Source: Puccinellia tenuiflora
Taxonomy: Eukaryota; Streptophyta; Magnoliopsida; Poales; Poaceae
Reading direction: 5' to 3'
NCBI GenBank assembly: GCA_012064385.1
Contig: QRDG01000143.1
Location: 868,642-932,641, forward strand
DNA: 64,000 nt
The position numbers and the translations under genes were made by a program. Numbering within the stretch: the stretch's first letter is position 1; each line of letters opens with the position of its first letter. Below are positions 1 through 10,391 of the stretch, piece by piece. Below the pieces are notes generated by a model that was not told where the DNA came from, did not search any database, and was given only the letters and a program-made list of their open reading frames with translations.

Positions 1-497
1 CCGATAAGACAGACCTGACACAACCTCTCGATCTGTCTCCCACGGTATACACAGAATTAACGGTATAACCTTGTGTTGTTTTCAATGGGCCGTCAAATCA
101 TCCTGGGAATTCAAGTGCTGATGCTACCGTTCAGGGGGGAGTCTGGATCTTGGTCGTTGCCGCTGTTGGCCGGACTACAGTTTCCATTCATAATCCAAGA
201 AAATTACTGTCAAATGTCAATCCCTCATCACACCCCCGACACCATATTCTACTCCTCGATCTCCTACCAGTCTGCAGTTTTGTGGATGTTCATTTGGAAC
301 GAGTGTGTACTACTACTAATCACTTTCGTTGAAATAACTGTACGAGACATCTTCTAATACTATTCCTACTCCTACCCAGTGCAATGATTTGTTGGGACTT
401 GGAACTGAACACGAGACGCAGAAGTCAACAACTACTCGATCGAGCTAGTATATGAGAGTAGGGGTGTAGTGTAGGACAGCGACGCATATATGGGCAC
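1..497 (-). other. Intron and downstream part of the purine-permease gene
   Basis: This AT-richer stretch begins, on the minus strand, with a GT donor directly after the permease exon at 498. I looked on the minus strand for the usual second permease exon (the last transmembrane helices) and found nothing like it, so it is probably left of the window. No other gene is visible here. Confidence 0.45.
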
Positions 498-1331
498 CTG
501 GAAATCCTTGTTGACGATCATGCCGACGGTGCAGAAGGCGGTGGCGAAGAGGCCCATGACCAGCTGCATCTCCATCACCAGCGCGTACGTCACCGCGCGG
601 CCGCCGCCCGCTGCCGCGGCGCGCTTGTAGGCGAGCTCGACGAGCGGCAGCACGAGCCCGTACAGCGCCGCGGCGCCGAGGCTGAGGAAGAATCCCAGCC
701 AGTACTGGCCCCTGCTCACCCCGGCGGGGCGGTCCGAGGAGGCGTGCAGGCCCAGCACGACGGCGCCGATCGTGAGCAGCGCCACGGCGTTCAGCGACGG
801 CGCCGTCAGCCGCTGCCGCACGATGAGGAACGCGAAGAAGACGGTGAAGGCGAGCTGCGTGGAGATGAGGATGGCGGAGGTGGAGACCGGGAGGTACGAC
901 AGGCCGTAGGCGTAGATGAAGTCGTCGGCGCCCGTGGCCAGCCCGAGCGCCGCGGCCGCGAGGAGGATGCGCGGCGGGGTGAGCACCAGCGGCGCGCTGC
1001 GGTCGCGCGAGCGCCGGGTGAGGTAGGACGCCGCCACGGGGACCAGCAGCAGCGGCCAGCCGCCCGTCTCGAGCCACGCGGCGAGCCACTGCCGGTGGCC
1101 GCCCTTGCTGTAGTAGAGGCGGCTCAGGAGCGGGCCGCCCGTGGTGCCGAGAATGAGCATCCCGATGTTCAGCGCCACCAGGAGCCGGTGCATCGCCTTG
1201 CCGCGCTGCGCCGGCGGTCGCGCCGGCCGGAGAGTGTCCTTGGCCGCTTCCACGTCCATGCCTACGTTTCGACGGACGAGGGACTCGTCTGTGTCCGAGC
1301 GGTGTTGGCTGGCGTCTGTCGACGACTCCAT
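498..1331 (-). CDS. Purine permease (PUP family), first exon, gene cut by window edge
   Basis: Probable plasma-membrane transporter of purines, cytokinins or related bases in the plant PUP family of the drug/metabolite transporter superfamily. The exon encodes 278 residues. A polar N-terminus of about 45 residues is followed by a run of hydrophobic helices starting near residue 48. The family hallmark is at residues 140-171, with LPVSTSAILISTQLAFT followed by FFAFLIV. A further family-like segment is LVMEMQLVMG at 251-260. The exon ends in phase 0 at MIVNKDFQ, where the minus strand reads CAG then GTGCCC; this is the usual position of the single PUP intron. The start is the first Met of the open frame; Met25 and Met47 are alternatives. 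The C-terminal exon is not in the window, so intactness cannot be judged. Codon use is very GC-rich, as in grass first exons. The family call is firm; the substrate is unknown. Confidence 0.85.
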
Positions 1332-2035
1332 TTTTGGAAGCTAGCGGCGCATTGGAGACAACGATGACGCCGGCCGGCTGGCTGCCGATATGAATTGAGA
1401 AAGTTTCCAGCTTGGTGGCCAATTATTGTACTGGATTCGTAACACTGATGGACGAGTACCAAATTCGGTGCACAGGACAGGATCGTAACAGAAACATAAG
1501 GTGCGTGACGATGACTTGGGGCTGCACCGTAAAAGACTCTGCCATTGCAGTGCCGTAGATGTGAATGTTTTCTACAGCCAGGGATGCTTAATCAAGGCGT
1601 TTGGAGTCGAATGATAACGTTCTTTTTAGATGAATGAGACCGTTGATGCTTGAGCACTACAATGGATACAACTCATACGAGCAAATGAGCAATGGCCGAC
1701 AAATGTCCAGGGCCTATCGATGCAGCAGTGGCAACGGTATCAGTAGCATGTTGACTTAGGAGATATGCAAATCACGACCACCCTTATATACTTGCCTCTG
1801 GGGCACGGTATTATACGCATCTTATAAATATGTGGTATTTTATTTGACGAAGAAATAGATTGACATTGTATCTTACTAGGTAACATACGGCTTCTACACT
1901 GGATTATAGGCAAAAACAAGTCGTTAGCTCAATCACAGTTCAAGCATTAGCTCAAAATCGTTACATGCAATTTTACTAGGACTTCATTTGGATGACGGCA
2001 TTCGAGCTGGGAATCGGAAATTGGAATTAGGTTTA
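1332..2035. other. Intergenic region upstream of the purine permease gene
   Basis: About 700 bp of mixed-composition DNA between the permease start and the left end of a Harbinger-like element. It should contain the permease promoter (minus strand), but I could not identify a convincing TATA box or other motif. No coding sequence is recognisable. Confidence 0.4.
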
Positions 2036-2942
2036 TGCCCTGTTTGGTTGCATAAAATTGGGCTTAGAATTAGAGAATCTAAAATTCGGGCCCTAATTCT
2101 ACTGTTTGGATGTGTTTAGAATCGGGCCCTGGAAACTGCTGTCCAATTCCATGCGCGGGTCGTGAGCCTGCGAAGTGGGCGTCGCCAGTTTCCGAGCTCC
2201 GGACCTCGGAAACTCTGTGGAATCGAGCGAAGCGAAGCGTTACGACCCCGACCCCCGACCCGAGCGCGAGGCTCGTCTTCTTCCTCTCGCGCGCTCCGAC
2301 GCCGCTCCTCCCCGCGCCCGCTCCGGCCGCCGTCCGTCGCCGCGCGCTCCGACGCCGCTCCTCCCCGAGCCCGCTCCGACGCATCTAATCCTTCCCTCCC
2401 GCGCCCTCTCCTTCTTCCTCGCTCACGGTTTCCGAAACCCTGGCCACAGCCACCCTCCGTCGCCGCCGCTAGATACCTCGCCGAGCTCCGACGAGCAGCG
2501 CAGGAGCTCCGCCTCACCGTCCTCTACCGCCCCACCAAAGGAATCGAGCCGGGAGCCCGCCGTTCATTACCCCCGACCTCTTCTTCATCGTCCCCGACCG
2601 AAGCTCACCGCCGGCGATTCCGGCGACCATTTGGTCTAGCACCGCCACTTTGAGGTCGCCCGCGACGAGGCACATCGAATGCGCCAGTTCCCCGAGCCCT
2701 GCGCGAGCTCCTACGTCGCGCGCGTGCTCGACCTGGATGCGGACGACGTGCTGGCGTCATGGTGAATTCAATTCCACACAATGTACATCCAAACGGGATT
2801 TAAAATTCCATTGCAGCCTTGATTCTACAGATGAATACCAAGCACATCCAAACAGCAAATATGGTATTCCATTGAATTCGTTGATTTGGTATTCCATTGC
2901 CAATTCAATTCGGAGGAGAATTCTGCGCATCCAAACAGGGCA
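2036..2942. mobile_element. PIF/Harbinger (Tourist-like) non-autonomous element with GC-rich cargo
   Basis: The terminal inverted repeats read TGCCCTGTTTGGTTGC at the left and the complement of TGCCCTGTTTGGATGC at the right. Both ends are flanked by TTA (2033-2035 and 2943-2945), the target duplication typical of PIF/Harbinger elements. The 907-bp interior is not a simple MITE: AT-rich ends with further CATCCAAAC motifs enclose a strongly GC-rich core at about 2200-2765. No transposase is encoded, so the element would need one in trans. Confidence 0.8.
2200..2765 (+). other. GC-rich cargo of the Harbinger-like element, possible captured gene fragment
   Basis: This core looks like a grass 5' UTR and first exon: pyrimidine-rich CCTCTCC/CGCCGCC sequence leading into an open frame. 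The last part of that frame (about 2650-2765) reads FEVARDEAHRMRQF and then VARVLDLDADDVLAS before a stop. It has low repetition and coding-like composition. I do not recognise the protein. It may be a captured host exon or sequence evolved inside the element. Confidence 0.4.
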
Positions 2943-2945
2943 TTA

Positions 2946-3568
2946 CCGAATTGTGTTGTTTGGTTGTGTTTTGAAACAAAAATCTAGAATCGACAACCGA
3001 ATACCACGGAATTGAACTATAACTAAAAGAGACTTCTTCAATTCAAAGCCTCACTCCTCCGTATTGGATGGAATTACTCCTTTGTTATCCACATGTTAGA
3101 CATGTGGGGAGAAGAAGATGGGTCCATTCAATTCAACCACATGTACATCCAAACATAAAATTTGAATTGCTATTCGATATGATTCCATCTACCAATATTT
3201 TACACAACAAAACAACATATTTGGTATCAGAGTCCATATCAGTACAAAGGCTGATTAGGTACTAGGCACAATATTGACATTCAAACGAACACCTAGATAC
3301 AACACATAACAATAAAAATTCATTAAGATGGTGCTCGCTCCTATGCCTTGGAATGAACTGTGTGATGTCACCTATTGATATTCCCTTCATGCTGCTAGTA
3401 CTAGGGATCATTGGTGTTACAATTTAGGTATGGCAGAGTAAAAAACTATATATCATTACTTAATTAGGATCATTGGAGGGTGAGGGGGCAATCACCCCCA
3501 TCCCCATGGTAAGGATGTAAAAACTATTTAACATATTTTTAAAATTGAATATCCAAGTTTCAATTGTC
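2946..3568. other. AT-rich intergenic DNA between two transposons
   Basis: It contains scattered TTTGGTTGTG and CATCCAAAC motifs like the ends of the neighbouring Harbinger element, so it may hold a second, decayed Tourist-type copy. I could not define its ends. No gene is visible. Confidence 0.35.
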
Positions 3569-3573
3569 CAAAG

Positions 3574-3769
3574 TGTCAACAATAAATGTAATCTTGTAGT
3601 GCTCTATCTCTTTGTTTCCTCTCCCATAGTGCTCATAGTGCTCTATCTCTTTGTTTCCTCTCCCCCTGTAACTTCCCTGTGTAAATGCCACCAGTGGGGC
3701 TTTTTCCACCGCTATATAAACATGCAACCGATCCCCTCAACATGGGTATCGTTTCCACCAAGATCAACA
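3574..3769 (+). repeat. 5' LTR of copia element 1
   Basis: This 196-bp LTR contains a TATA-like CTATATAAAC near its 3' half, a likely Pol II promoter for the element. It also has an internal near-perfect duplication of a TAGTGCTCTATCTCTTTG-type unit. It is followed directly by the tRNA primer binding site at 3770-3781. Confidence 0.95.
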
Positions 3770-3871
3770 TGGTATCAGAGCATCCTCTTCCCTTGTCTAG
3801 TTGAGATCCAATCCCCACACAATTTTTGATTGACGCGGTTACGATCGCCGATCTCCCTTCCCTCCCCCCCG

Positions 3872-5250
3872 ATGGCTTCCTCCTCCACGGTTGCGTCCCT
3901 GGCGGCTACACTTGGAAGCCCTCCATCTGAAAATTGTCCTGGGAGAACTTCCTCTATTAGAAGATGCAGGTCCTTCTGACACTGCGTGGGGTGCAGGTCA
4001 TGGAGCTCCTGGAGGGCTTCGATCTAGCCCCTGCTAAAACCATGGAGGTTGAAGGTTCTGCAGTTGCAAATCCGGCCTACGGTGCCTGGCTTGCTCGTGA
4101 TCAGTAGGTAGTTAGTTTCCTGACAAAATCAATGAACAAAGATATTCTTTCTCATATGTTTGGTCTTCAACATGCCTCTGAAATCTGGGAGGCTATCGAA
4201 GCCTTGTTTGCCTCTGAATCCAAGGCTAAGGTGTCAATGCTACGTGCTGCCCTGATTAATACAAAGAAGCGTGATATGTCGGCTTCTCAATTTGTCTAAA
4301 AAATGGAAGGTTTTGCCTCTAAATTGGCTGCTACTGGTCGTATTATTCCGGATGAAGATTTAAAGGAATACATATTGGGTGGTCTTGATGGTAATGAGTA
4401 CACATCTTCGGTCGCTTCTGTGAATGATGTTCCAAGCACCACTCTTCAGGACCTTTGTGCCCAACTCTCAGCATATGATCGTCGTCAACAAATGATGGCC
4501 GAATCTGGTCAAGAGTCTAGTCCGTTTTCATCCTCAGCAAGCATGGCTTCTCGTGGACGTCCCTTCTACAACAATCGCCAAAACAATGGTGGATATAATC
4601 GTAACCGTGGTCGTCAGTCTGGTCGCCAAGGTGGACAATACCACCCAAACAATGGTGGATATAATCAGAACCATGACCGCGGTCGTGGTCGTACTCCTTC
4701 GCCACACCAAGATATTACCTGCCAAATCTGTAAGAAATTTGGGCACCCGGCTAGTGACTGTTGGTGGCGTTACTCAAATAATGATGATGATGATTCCATG
4801 TCGGGTGACAAAAATGCTCAATTTGCATCTTATGGAGTAGATACAAATTGGTATGCCGACACGGGTGCCACGGATCATATCACCAGCGAGCTACAAAAAT
4901 TAACCACTCAAGAGAAGTACACGGGACGTGGTCAAGTACACACTGCAAACAGTAATGGTATGACAATTACACATGTTGGTAAATCAATTTTGCACACCCC
5001 TCAGAATTCCTTGTCTCTTAATAATATTTTTCATGTCCCCAATGCATCTAAAAATCTTCTATATGTTCATAAACTTGCTCTAGACAACAATGTTTTTCTA
5101 GAGTTTCACCCATTCTTCTTTTTGATCAAGGATCGGGTCACGAAGAAAATTCAGTTTAAAGGACCTTGTCATGGCGGTTTATATCCTCTTATGCCCTTCT
5201 CCATGGGACAATCCAAGAGTGCTTTCATAACTATCAAGTCCTCCTCATCA
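3872..5250 (+). pseudogene. gag plus protease of copia element 1, disabled
   Basis: It starts MASSSTVASLAATLGSPPS like the gag of copia element 2 (minus strand, start at 39247). A one-base frameshift soon after residue 20 and at least three in-frame stops break the first 430 bp; two look like TGG to TAG and CAG to TAG changes. From 4303 the frame is open for 334 codons and includes a Gly/Arg/Asn-rich linker. It then has a CX2CX4HX4C zinc knuckle (CQICKKFGHPASDC) and an aspartic protease motif WYADTGATDHIT. The open frame then runs into the nested LINE, so its last residues are not retroviral-type pol. No functional capsid could be made. Confidence 0.85.
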
Positions 5251-5263
5251 ACATGGCATAGTC

Positions 5264-5585
5264 ACACCACAGGTGTTGGAGGCGGTTCGAGAGTTAGTGG
5301 TGAGTAATGCTTGATCTCTTCTATGTAGAGGATGCACACCGGTGCATCGCTAGCGGTGAGAGGTTGTGTGTGTTTGGAGAGTTTCTCTTAGTTGGGTATG
5401 AGGTGTGGCCTATTAGTTTGGGTCTAGGTTCCCTTGTCTCAGTCAAAGACGACGTTCCATGAGTGAGAGTGTGCGGTTCTTTAACCGCGTTTTGTATGGT
5501 TTTTGGGTCCGGTTTCCCTGATTAACTGGATCAATTCTTCTTCTAATAATGCATAGGCAGAGCTCCTGCTATTTACCGTCAAAAA
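5264..5585 (+). mobile_element. 5'-truncated LINE 3' end, 13-bp target duplication
   Basis: The insertion is bracketed by the 13-bp direct repeat ACATGGCATAGTC (5251-5263 and 5586-5598), which is part of the host copia coding sequence. It ends in a short A-run after GGCAGAGCTCCTGC, a motif I associate with grass LINE 3' ends. At 322 bp with no protein domain it is a 5'-truncated copy made by target-primed reverse transcription. A SINE is less likely because no tRNA-like head is seen. Confidence 0.7.
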
Positions 5586-6566
5586 ACATGGCATAGTCGT
5601 CTAGGACATCCGTCCTCCTTCATAGTTCAACAAGTGCTTCGGAAAAATAAAGTGGAACCTTCTACATGTCTCCACTCATAAGCTATCATTCCGCTCAAAA
5701 CAATGTGTTTTCTTAGGATATAGCCCTCTCCATAAAGGGGTTAAATGCCTAGATGTCACTAGTGGCCGTGTCTACATCTCTCGTGACGTTGTGTTCGATG
5801 AAGGTGTCTTTCCTTTTGCTCGCCTCAATCCAAATGCGGGTAGACGACTTAATGAAGAAATTCTTCTTTTACCTTCACCCACATCCACTAATGAGGGGGA
5901 GCATATTGATAATCACATGTTTGTTGTACATGTTAGCTCTAACCCCCTACAGGCACCTGCTGAACATTCTGAAAACATGAGCCAAAGTATACTGCAAAGT
6001 GAAAATTCTGAAGAAAATTCAAGTCAAAATATGGTCTCAGGGACAGCACCGGGTACACCAAGCATTTTTTCTTTTGTTGATCCCCGTGCTGATTCTCCTG
6101 CTGGTTCTGACGCACAATCAGCCTCGGATCGGCCGCGTCAGACTAACGCGTCAATGGCTGCACAACCGTAAACATCATCCTCGCGCAGCGGAGCAACTAC
6201 GCGTGAATACTCTGGCGCCACGTCGCCCGCCGCGTCATCTCCCAGGTCCCCGCGGTCTCCAGTCGCAAGATCTTCTACGCCGGGTCCTGCTTCAGCTGGC
6301 AACACCCGAAGCTACACGAGATCTTCTGCACCAGACCAATTCAACACTACAGAATCTTTGTTAGATGCTTCTGGTTCATCAGGATCTTCTGCGCCAGCTA
6401 GTCCTATGCCCCCTCTTGCTGCTGAACCACGCACACGTCTTCAAAAAGGTATTCGACAACCAAGAAAACTCACCGATGGAACTATTCGTTGGTGCATGCT
6501 TACCACTACAGGTGAACCACGCAATCTTCCTGATGCGCTTGGAAATAAAAATTGGCATCATGCTAT
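5586..6566 (+). pseudogene. Remnant integrase/linker region of copia element 1 with internal deletion
   Basis: The reading frame resumes after the LINE with the GAG-pre-integrase motif (WHSRLGHPSSFIVQQVLRKN). It then jumps near 5660-5685 to FRSKQCVFLGYSP, which normally lies downstream of the integrase core. Compared with copia element 2, the whole DDE core and the CX2C zinc pair are missing. The following Ser/Pro-rich linker (to about 6440) has frame changes and then resumes as RTRLQKGIRQPRKLTDGTIR just before the next nested element. Confidence 0.8.
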
Positions 6567-8687
6567 TGAAAAAACAAACGATGTCGCCTAGAGGAGGGGG
6601 GGGGGTGAATAGGCGATTAAAACTTTTCCGGCTTAAGGCTTGATAATTGCGGAATAAAACTAGGTGTTTAAATTAACAAGCCAACAACCTAAATAAACTA
6701 TGCTCACCTATGTGCACCAACAACTTATGCTAAGCAAGACAAACAACAAGGTGATAGCAAGATATAAACGTTCAAGCACGAAGGCTATCACAATGTAAAT
6801 TGCATAAGAAAAGAGCTCGGTATAGAAATAACCGAGGCACGCGGAGACGAGGATGTATTCCCGAGTTCCTCCTTGTTAAGGGAGTACGTCTCGTTGGAGG
6901 GGTGTGAGCTCGCCACAAGAGGCCTACTCAAGATGCCACAAAAGGCCTCACCCTATTCTCCAATGAACCTCACCCCAAGGGTTAGGTTCACCTTCCACTA
7001 TCGGAATCCTTCAAGGCGGAATCCGGAGCCTTTACACCACTAAGCTTGGGGCACGCATCCACAACCGAATTGGAGGCTCCCAAGAATCACCACAATGCCG
7101 TCTAGGGTCCAATGACCCAAGAGTAACAAGCTCACAATCTTCACTTCCACGAATCTTCATGGAGAGAGCAAACCGATGCACCAAATGCAATGAGCAAGAG
7201 CACAAGTGCTCCAATCCTTCACTCTCAAATCCCAACTAAGAAACAAATGCTTTGGGGGGAATAAGAGAGGAAGAACAAAGAGGAGAACCACAAAAGAACT
7301 CCAAGATCTAGATCCACTAGGTTCCCCTCACTTAGAGGAGAGATTGATTGGTGGAAATATGGATCTAGATCTCCTCTCACTTTTCCCTCAAAGATATGCA
7401 AGAATCATGGGAGGGATTGAGAGGGAGGCAAGCTTTCTAAGGTAAACAATGGTGGGGGAGAGAGGAAAAACGTGCTGGAAGAAGCTCTAGTTGCAAACTG
7501 CTTACACCGGAGACTCCGGTCTGCTCAGACCGGAGACTCCGGCCTAGGGCCGGAGACTCCGGTGCACCTCCGGACCAGGGTCCAGTACCGCACTGTGTTT
7601 TGGACGAAAAAAAAAAACTGCGCAGACCGGTGACTCCGGTCTAGGGCCGGAGACTCCGGCCTACAGAAAAACTGCAGAAACTTCAACACGAAAACGAAGA
7701 TATCTTTATCATCCGAACTCCATTTTCGATGATCTTGGGATCGTTGGAATCGCAACGAAAAGCTCTTCAAGAATATGCAGAGAAACATCATTGTTCAACA
7801 AGGGAGGATAAAACCAAAAGATGAAAGGTAAAACCTTTCTATTAAAAGACAACCGGTAAATCCTCCACCATCAAGAAACCAACAAGTTTTTTATCCGGAC
7901 TCCGTTTTCTATGATCTTAGGCTTGTTTGAAGGATAATCACAAGCCCTATAATATCATGCATATACACATCATAGTACATCATGTGAGGAGGAAACCACA
8001 AGAAGAGAGTTTGACCTCTCTTAGAAGAGAAAACCGGTAAAACCTCCAATATCAAAAATGCAAGAAGATATTCATGAGATCCGTTTTTGATGAACTAGAG
8101 CTTGGTATGAAGATGAACACAAGCTCTAAATTCTCACATGGATAAAAGCCAAATAACAACCAAGAAATATGATATGCCAAGAATACAAAGGTTTGAGCTC
8201 TCCACAAAGATGGATCAAGTTACTCACTTGAGAGCCCCTCTTGATAGTACGGTTATCTATCCTATAACCCGGTCTCTCAACTAACATCATGAGACCGGTA
8301 AAATAGAAAACCTATCAAGATCATACCTTTGCCTTGCGCATAATCCACTTGAGCTAGATGATGACGATCTTGACTCCCTCAAGTTGGACCACCTTTCTTG
8401 ATTGTGCATGCTAGCACATGCTTGATGAAGACTTCTTCAAATTCTCCCCCATACATCATTATGGGAGAGCCTTGCTAAGCTCCGTCTTCATGTATCCACT
8501 TTCACTTCATCTTCTTCTCTTGATGTATATGATGGCTTGGTCATCATATACTCTTCTAGAGTCCAACACATGAACTCCAATCTTTTCCCATGGACAAGAT
8601 CTATAAAGATATCTCAATGCAAACATTAGGCCATAGAGATGGTCATTAATTACCAAAACCACACATGGGGGCAATCATGCACTTTCA
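6567..8687 (+). mobile_element. TG...CA element A (solo-LTR-like, 2121 bp) nested in copia 1
   Basis: It begins TGAAAAAACAAACGATGTCG and ends GCACTTTCA. It is flanked by the 5-bp duplication GCTAT (6562-6566 and 8688-8692) of the copia reverse-transcriptase coding sequence; removing it restores the frame between TGGCATCAT and GCAAGAGG. TG...CA ends plus a 5-bp TSD without a second terminal copy fit a solo LTR. The interior is non-coding, with repeated CCGGAGACTCCGG palindromes at about 7505-7660. The related copy B lies inverted at 32586-35097. The family name is not recognised with certainty. Confidence 0.8.
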
Positions 8688-8690
8688 GCT

Positions 8691-10179
8691 ATGCAAGAGG
8701 AATATGACGCACTTATGCACAACAAAATATGGCATCTTGTGCCACCTGGTTCAAAAAAGAATTTGATTGACTGCAAGTGGGTTTTTCGCATCAAGAAAAA
8801 TTCAGATGGTACGATTGAAAGGTATAAAGCATGCCTTGTTGCTAAAGGATTTAAGCAACGGTATGGTATTGACTATGAAGATACTTTTAGTCCAGTTGCC
8901 AAAGCAGCTACTATTCGTCTTGTGTTAGCTCTCTCTGTTTCAAGGGGATGGAGCTTAAGACAGCTAGACATCAAGAATGCGTTTCTTCATGGCGTTCTGG
9001 AAGAGGAGGTTTACATGAAACAACCACCTTGGTTTGAAAATCCACAAGCTCCACACTATATATGTAAACTTGATATAGCACTCTACGGTCTCAAACAAGC
9101 TCCTCGAGTATGGTACTCTAAACTCAACTCAAAATTGCATGATCTTGGTTTCCAAGCATCAAAAGGAGACACATCTTTATTTCTTTATCACAAGAAGGAT
9201 GTCACAATATTTCTATTGATCTATGTTGATGATATTATTGTGACTAGCTCCTCCGATAAAGCAATTTCAGATTTGCTACGTGATCTAAGTTCACACTTTG
9301 GTCTCAAAGATCTCGAAGAATTAAACTATTTTTTGGGCATTGAAGTTAAGAGAGAAAATAATCAGTTGATTTTAACACAAGACAAATATGCTGCTGAAAT
9401 TCTTGCAAAAGTTGGCATGACCAACTGCACCACGGTTTCTACACCCATGGCTTCCAATGAGAAGCTATCTCTTACAAATGGAGATCCTCTTGGACCCGAG
9501 GACATCACAAATTACAGGAGTATTACTGGTACTTTACAATATTTGACCCTCACACGTCCAGATTTATCCTTTGCGGTCAACAAAGTATGTCAATTTCTTC
9601 ATGCACCAACTACGACACACTGGACAGCCGCAAAAAGAATTCTCAGATATGTCAAAGGCACTTTAAATGTTGGTATCACTTTTCAGAAGAACTCCTCTAC
9701 GCTTCTTAGTGCATTTTCAGATGCCGACTGGGCAGGTTGCCTAGATGATAGAAGATCTACCGGTGGCTTTGCAATATTCTTTGGAAAACTTGATATCTTG
9801 GAATGCCCGCAAACAAGCAACTGTTTCTCGCTCTAGCACTGAAGCAGAATATAAAGCTATAGCAAATGCTACTGCTGAACTTATTTGGATTGAAGCTCTC
9901 CTTAAAGAACTTGGAGTTCATGTCAAAGAACGACCATGTTTATGGTGTGACAACCTTGGTGCCACTTACCTATCCGCTAATCCGGTATTCCATGCTCGCA
10001 CCAAACACATTGAAATTGACTTTCATTTCATTCGAGAACGAGTTGCAAAGAAGTTACTTGATGTTCGGTTTATCTCAAGCAAAGAACAAATTGCAGATGG
10101 ATTTACCAAGCCACTTCCGGTCAAGGATCTTGATGAGTTCAAACGTAATCTAAATCTTTCCATCGCTTCCAAGGTTTAG
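8691..10179 (+). pseudogene. Reverse transcriptase and RNase H of copia element 1, frameshifted
   Basis: The frame opens AMQEEYDALMHNKIWHLVPP and carries the Ty1-copia RT motifs KWVFRIK, LDIKNAFLHG, LYGLKQAPR and the catalytic YVDDIIVTSS. RNase H begins SDADWAGCLDD. A one-base change near 9785 (within GKLDIL, where relatives read an FFGPNL-type sequence) shifts the frame. RNase H continues in the overlapping frame with SRSSTEAEYKAIANA and LWCDN. The protein ends at 10179, two bases before the polypurine tract. Coding quality is otherwise high, so this part is better preserved than gag. Confidence 0.9.
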
Positions 10180-10190
10180 ATTAAGGGGGG

Positions 10191-10386
10191 TGTCAACAAT
10201 AAATGTAATCTTGTAGTGCTCTATCTCTTTGTTTCCTCTCCCGTAGTGCTCATAGTGCTCTATCTCTTCGTTTCCTCTCCCTCTGTAACTTCCCTATGTA
10301 AATGCCACCGGTGGGGCTTTTTCCACCGCTATATAAACATGCAACCGATCCCCTCAATAGGGGTATCATTTCCACCAATATCAACA
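10191..10386 (+). repeat. 3' LTR of copia element 1
   Basis: Direct repeat of 3574-3769 with about nine substitutions by eye (mostly transitions) and no length change. It directly follows TTAAGGGGGG and is followed by the target duplication CAAAG. Confidence 0.95.
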
Positions 10387-10391
10387 CAAAG

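Larger units (their letters stand above)
3574..10386 (+). mobile_element. Ty1-copia LTR retrotransposon 1 (defective, with two nested insertions)
   Basis: A complete element by its ends: two 196-bp LTRs (3574-3769 and 10191-10386) start TG and end CA. They are flanked by the 5-bp target duplication CAAAG at 3569-3573 and 10387-10391. The primer binding site TGGTATCAGAGC (3770-3781) matches the plant initiator-Met tRNA type. The polypurine tract TTAAGGGGGG (10181-10190) abuts the 3' LTR. The interior encodes gag, protease, part of integrase, reverse transcriptase and RNase H in Ty1-copia order. The gag start is frameshifted and has stops, the integrase core is deleted, and a LINE (5264-5585) and a 2121-bp TG...CA element (6567-8687) sit inside it. 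By eye the LTRs differ at 9 of 196 positions, so it is the oldest of the three copia insertions here. Confidence 0.95.

Noticed and set aside
744..1367. 207-codon plus-strand frame opposite the purine permease exon
   Set aside because: Highly charged low-complexity translation typical of an antisense shadow.
2079..2653. Four overlapping frames in the Harbinger-like element as separate genes
   Set aside because: Arg/Ser/Pro-rich translations in every phase of a GC-rich segment; only the last short frame looks coding-like.
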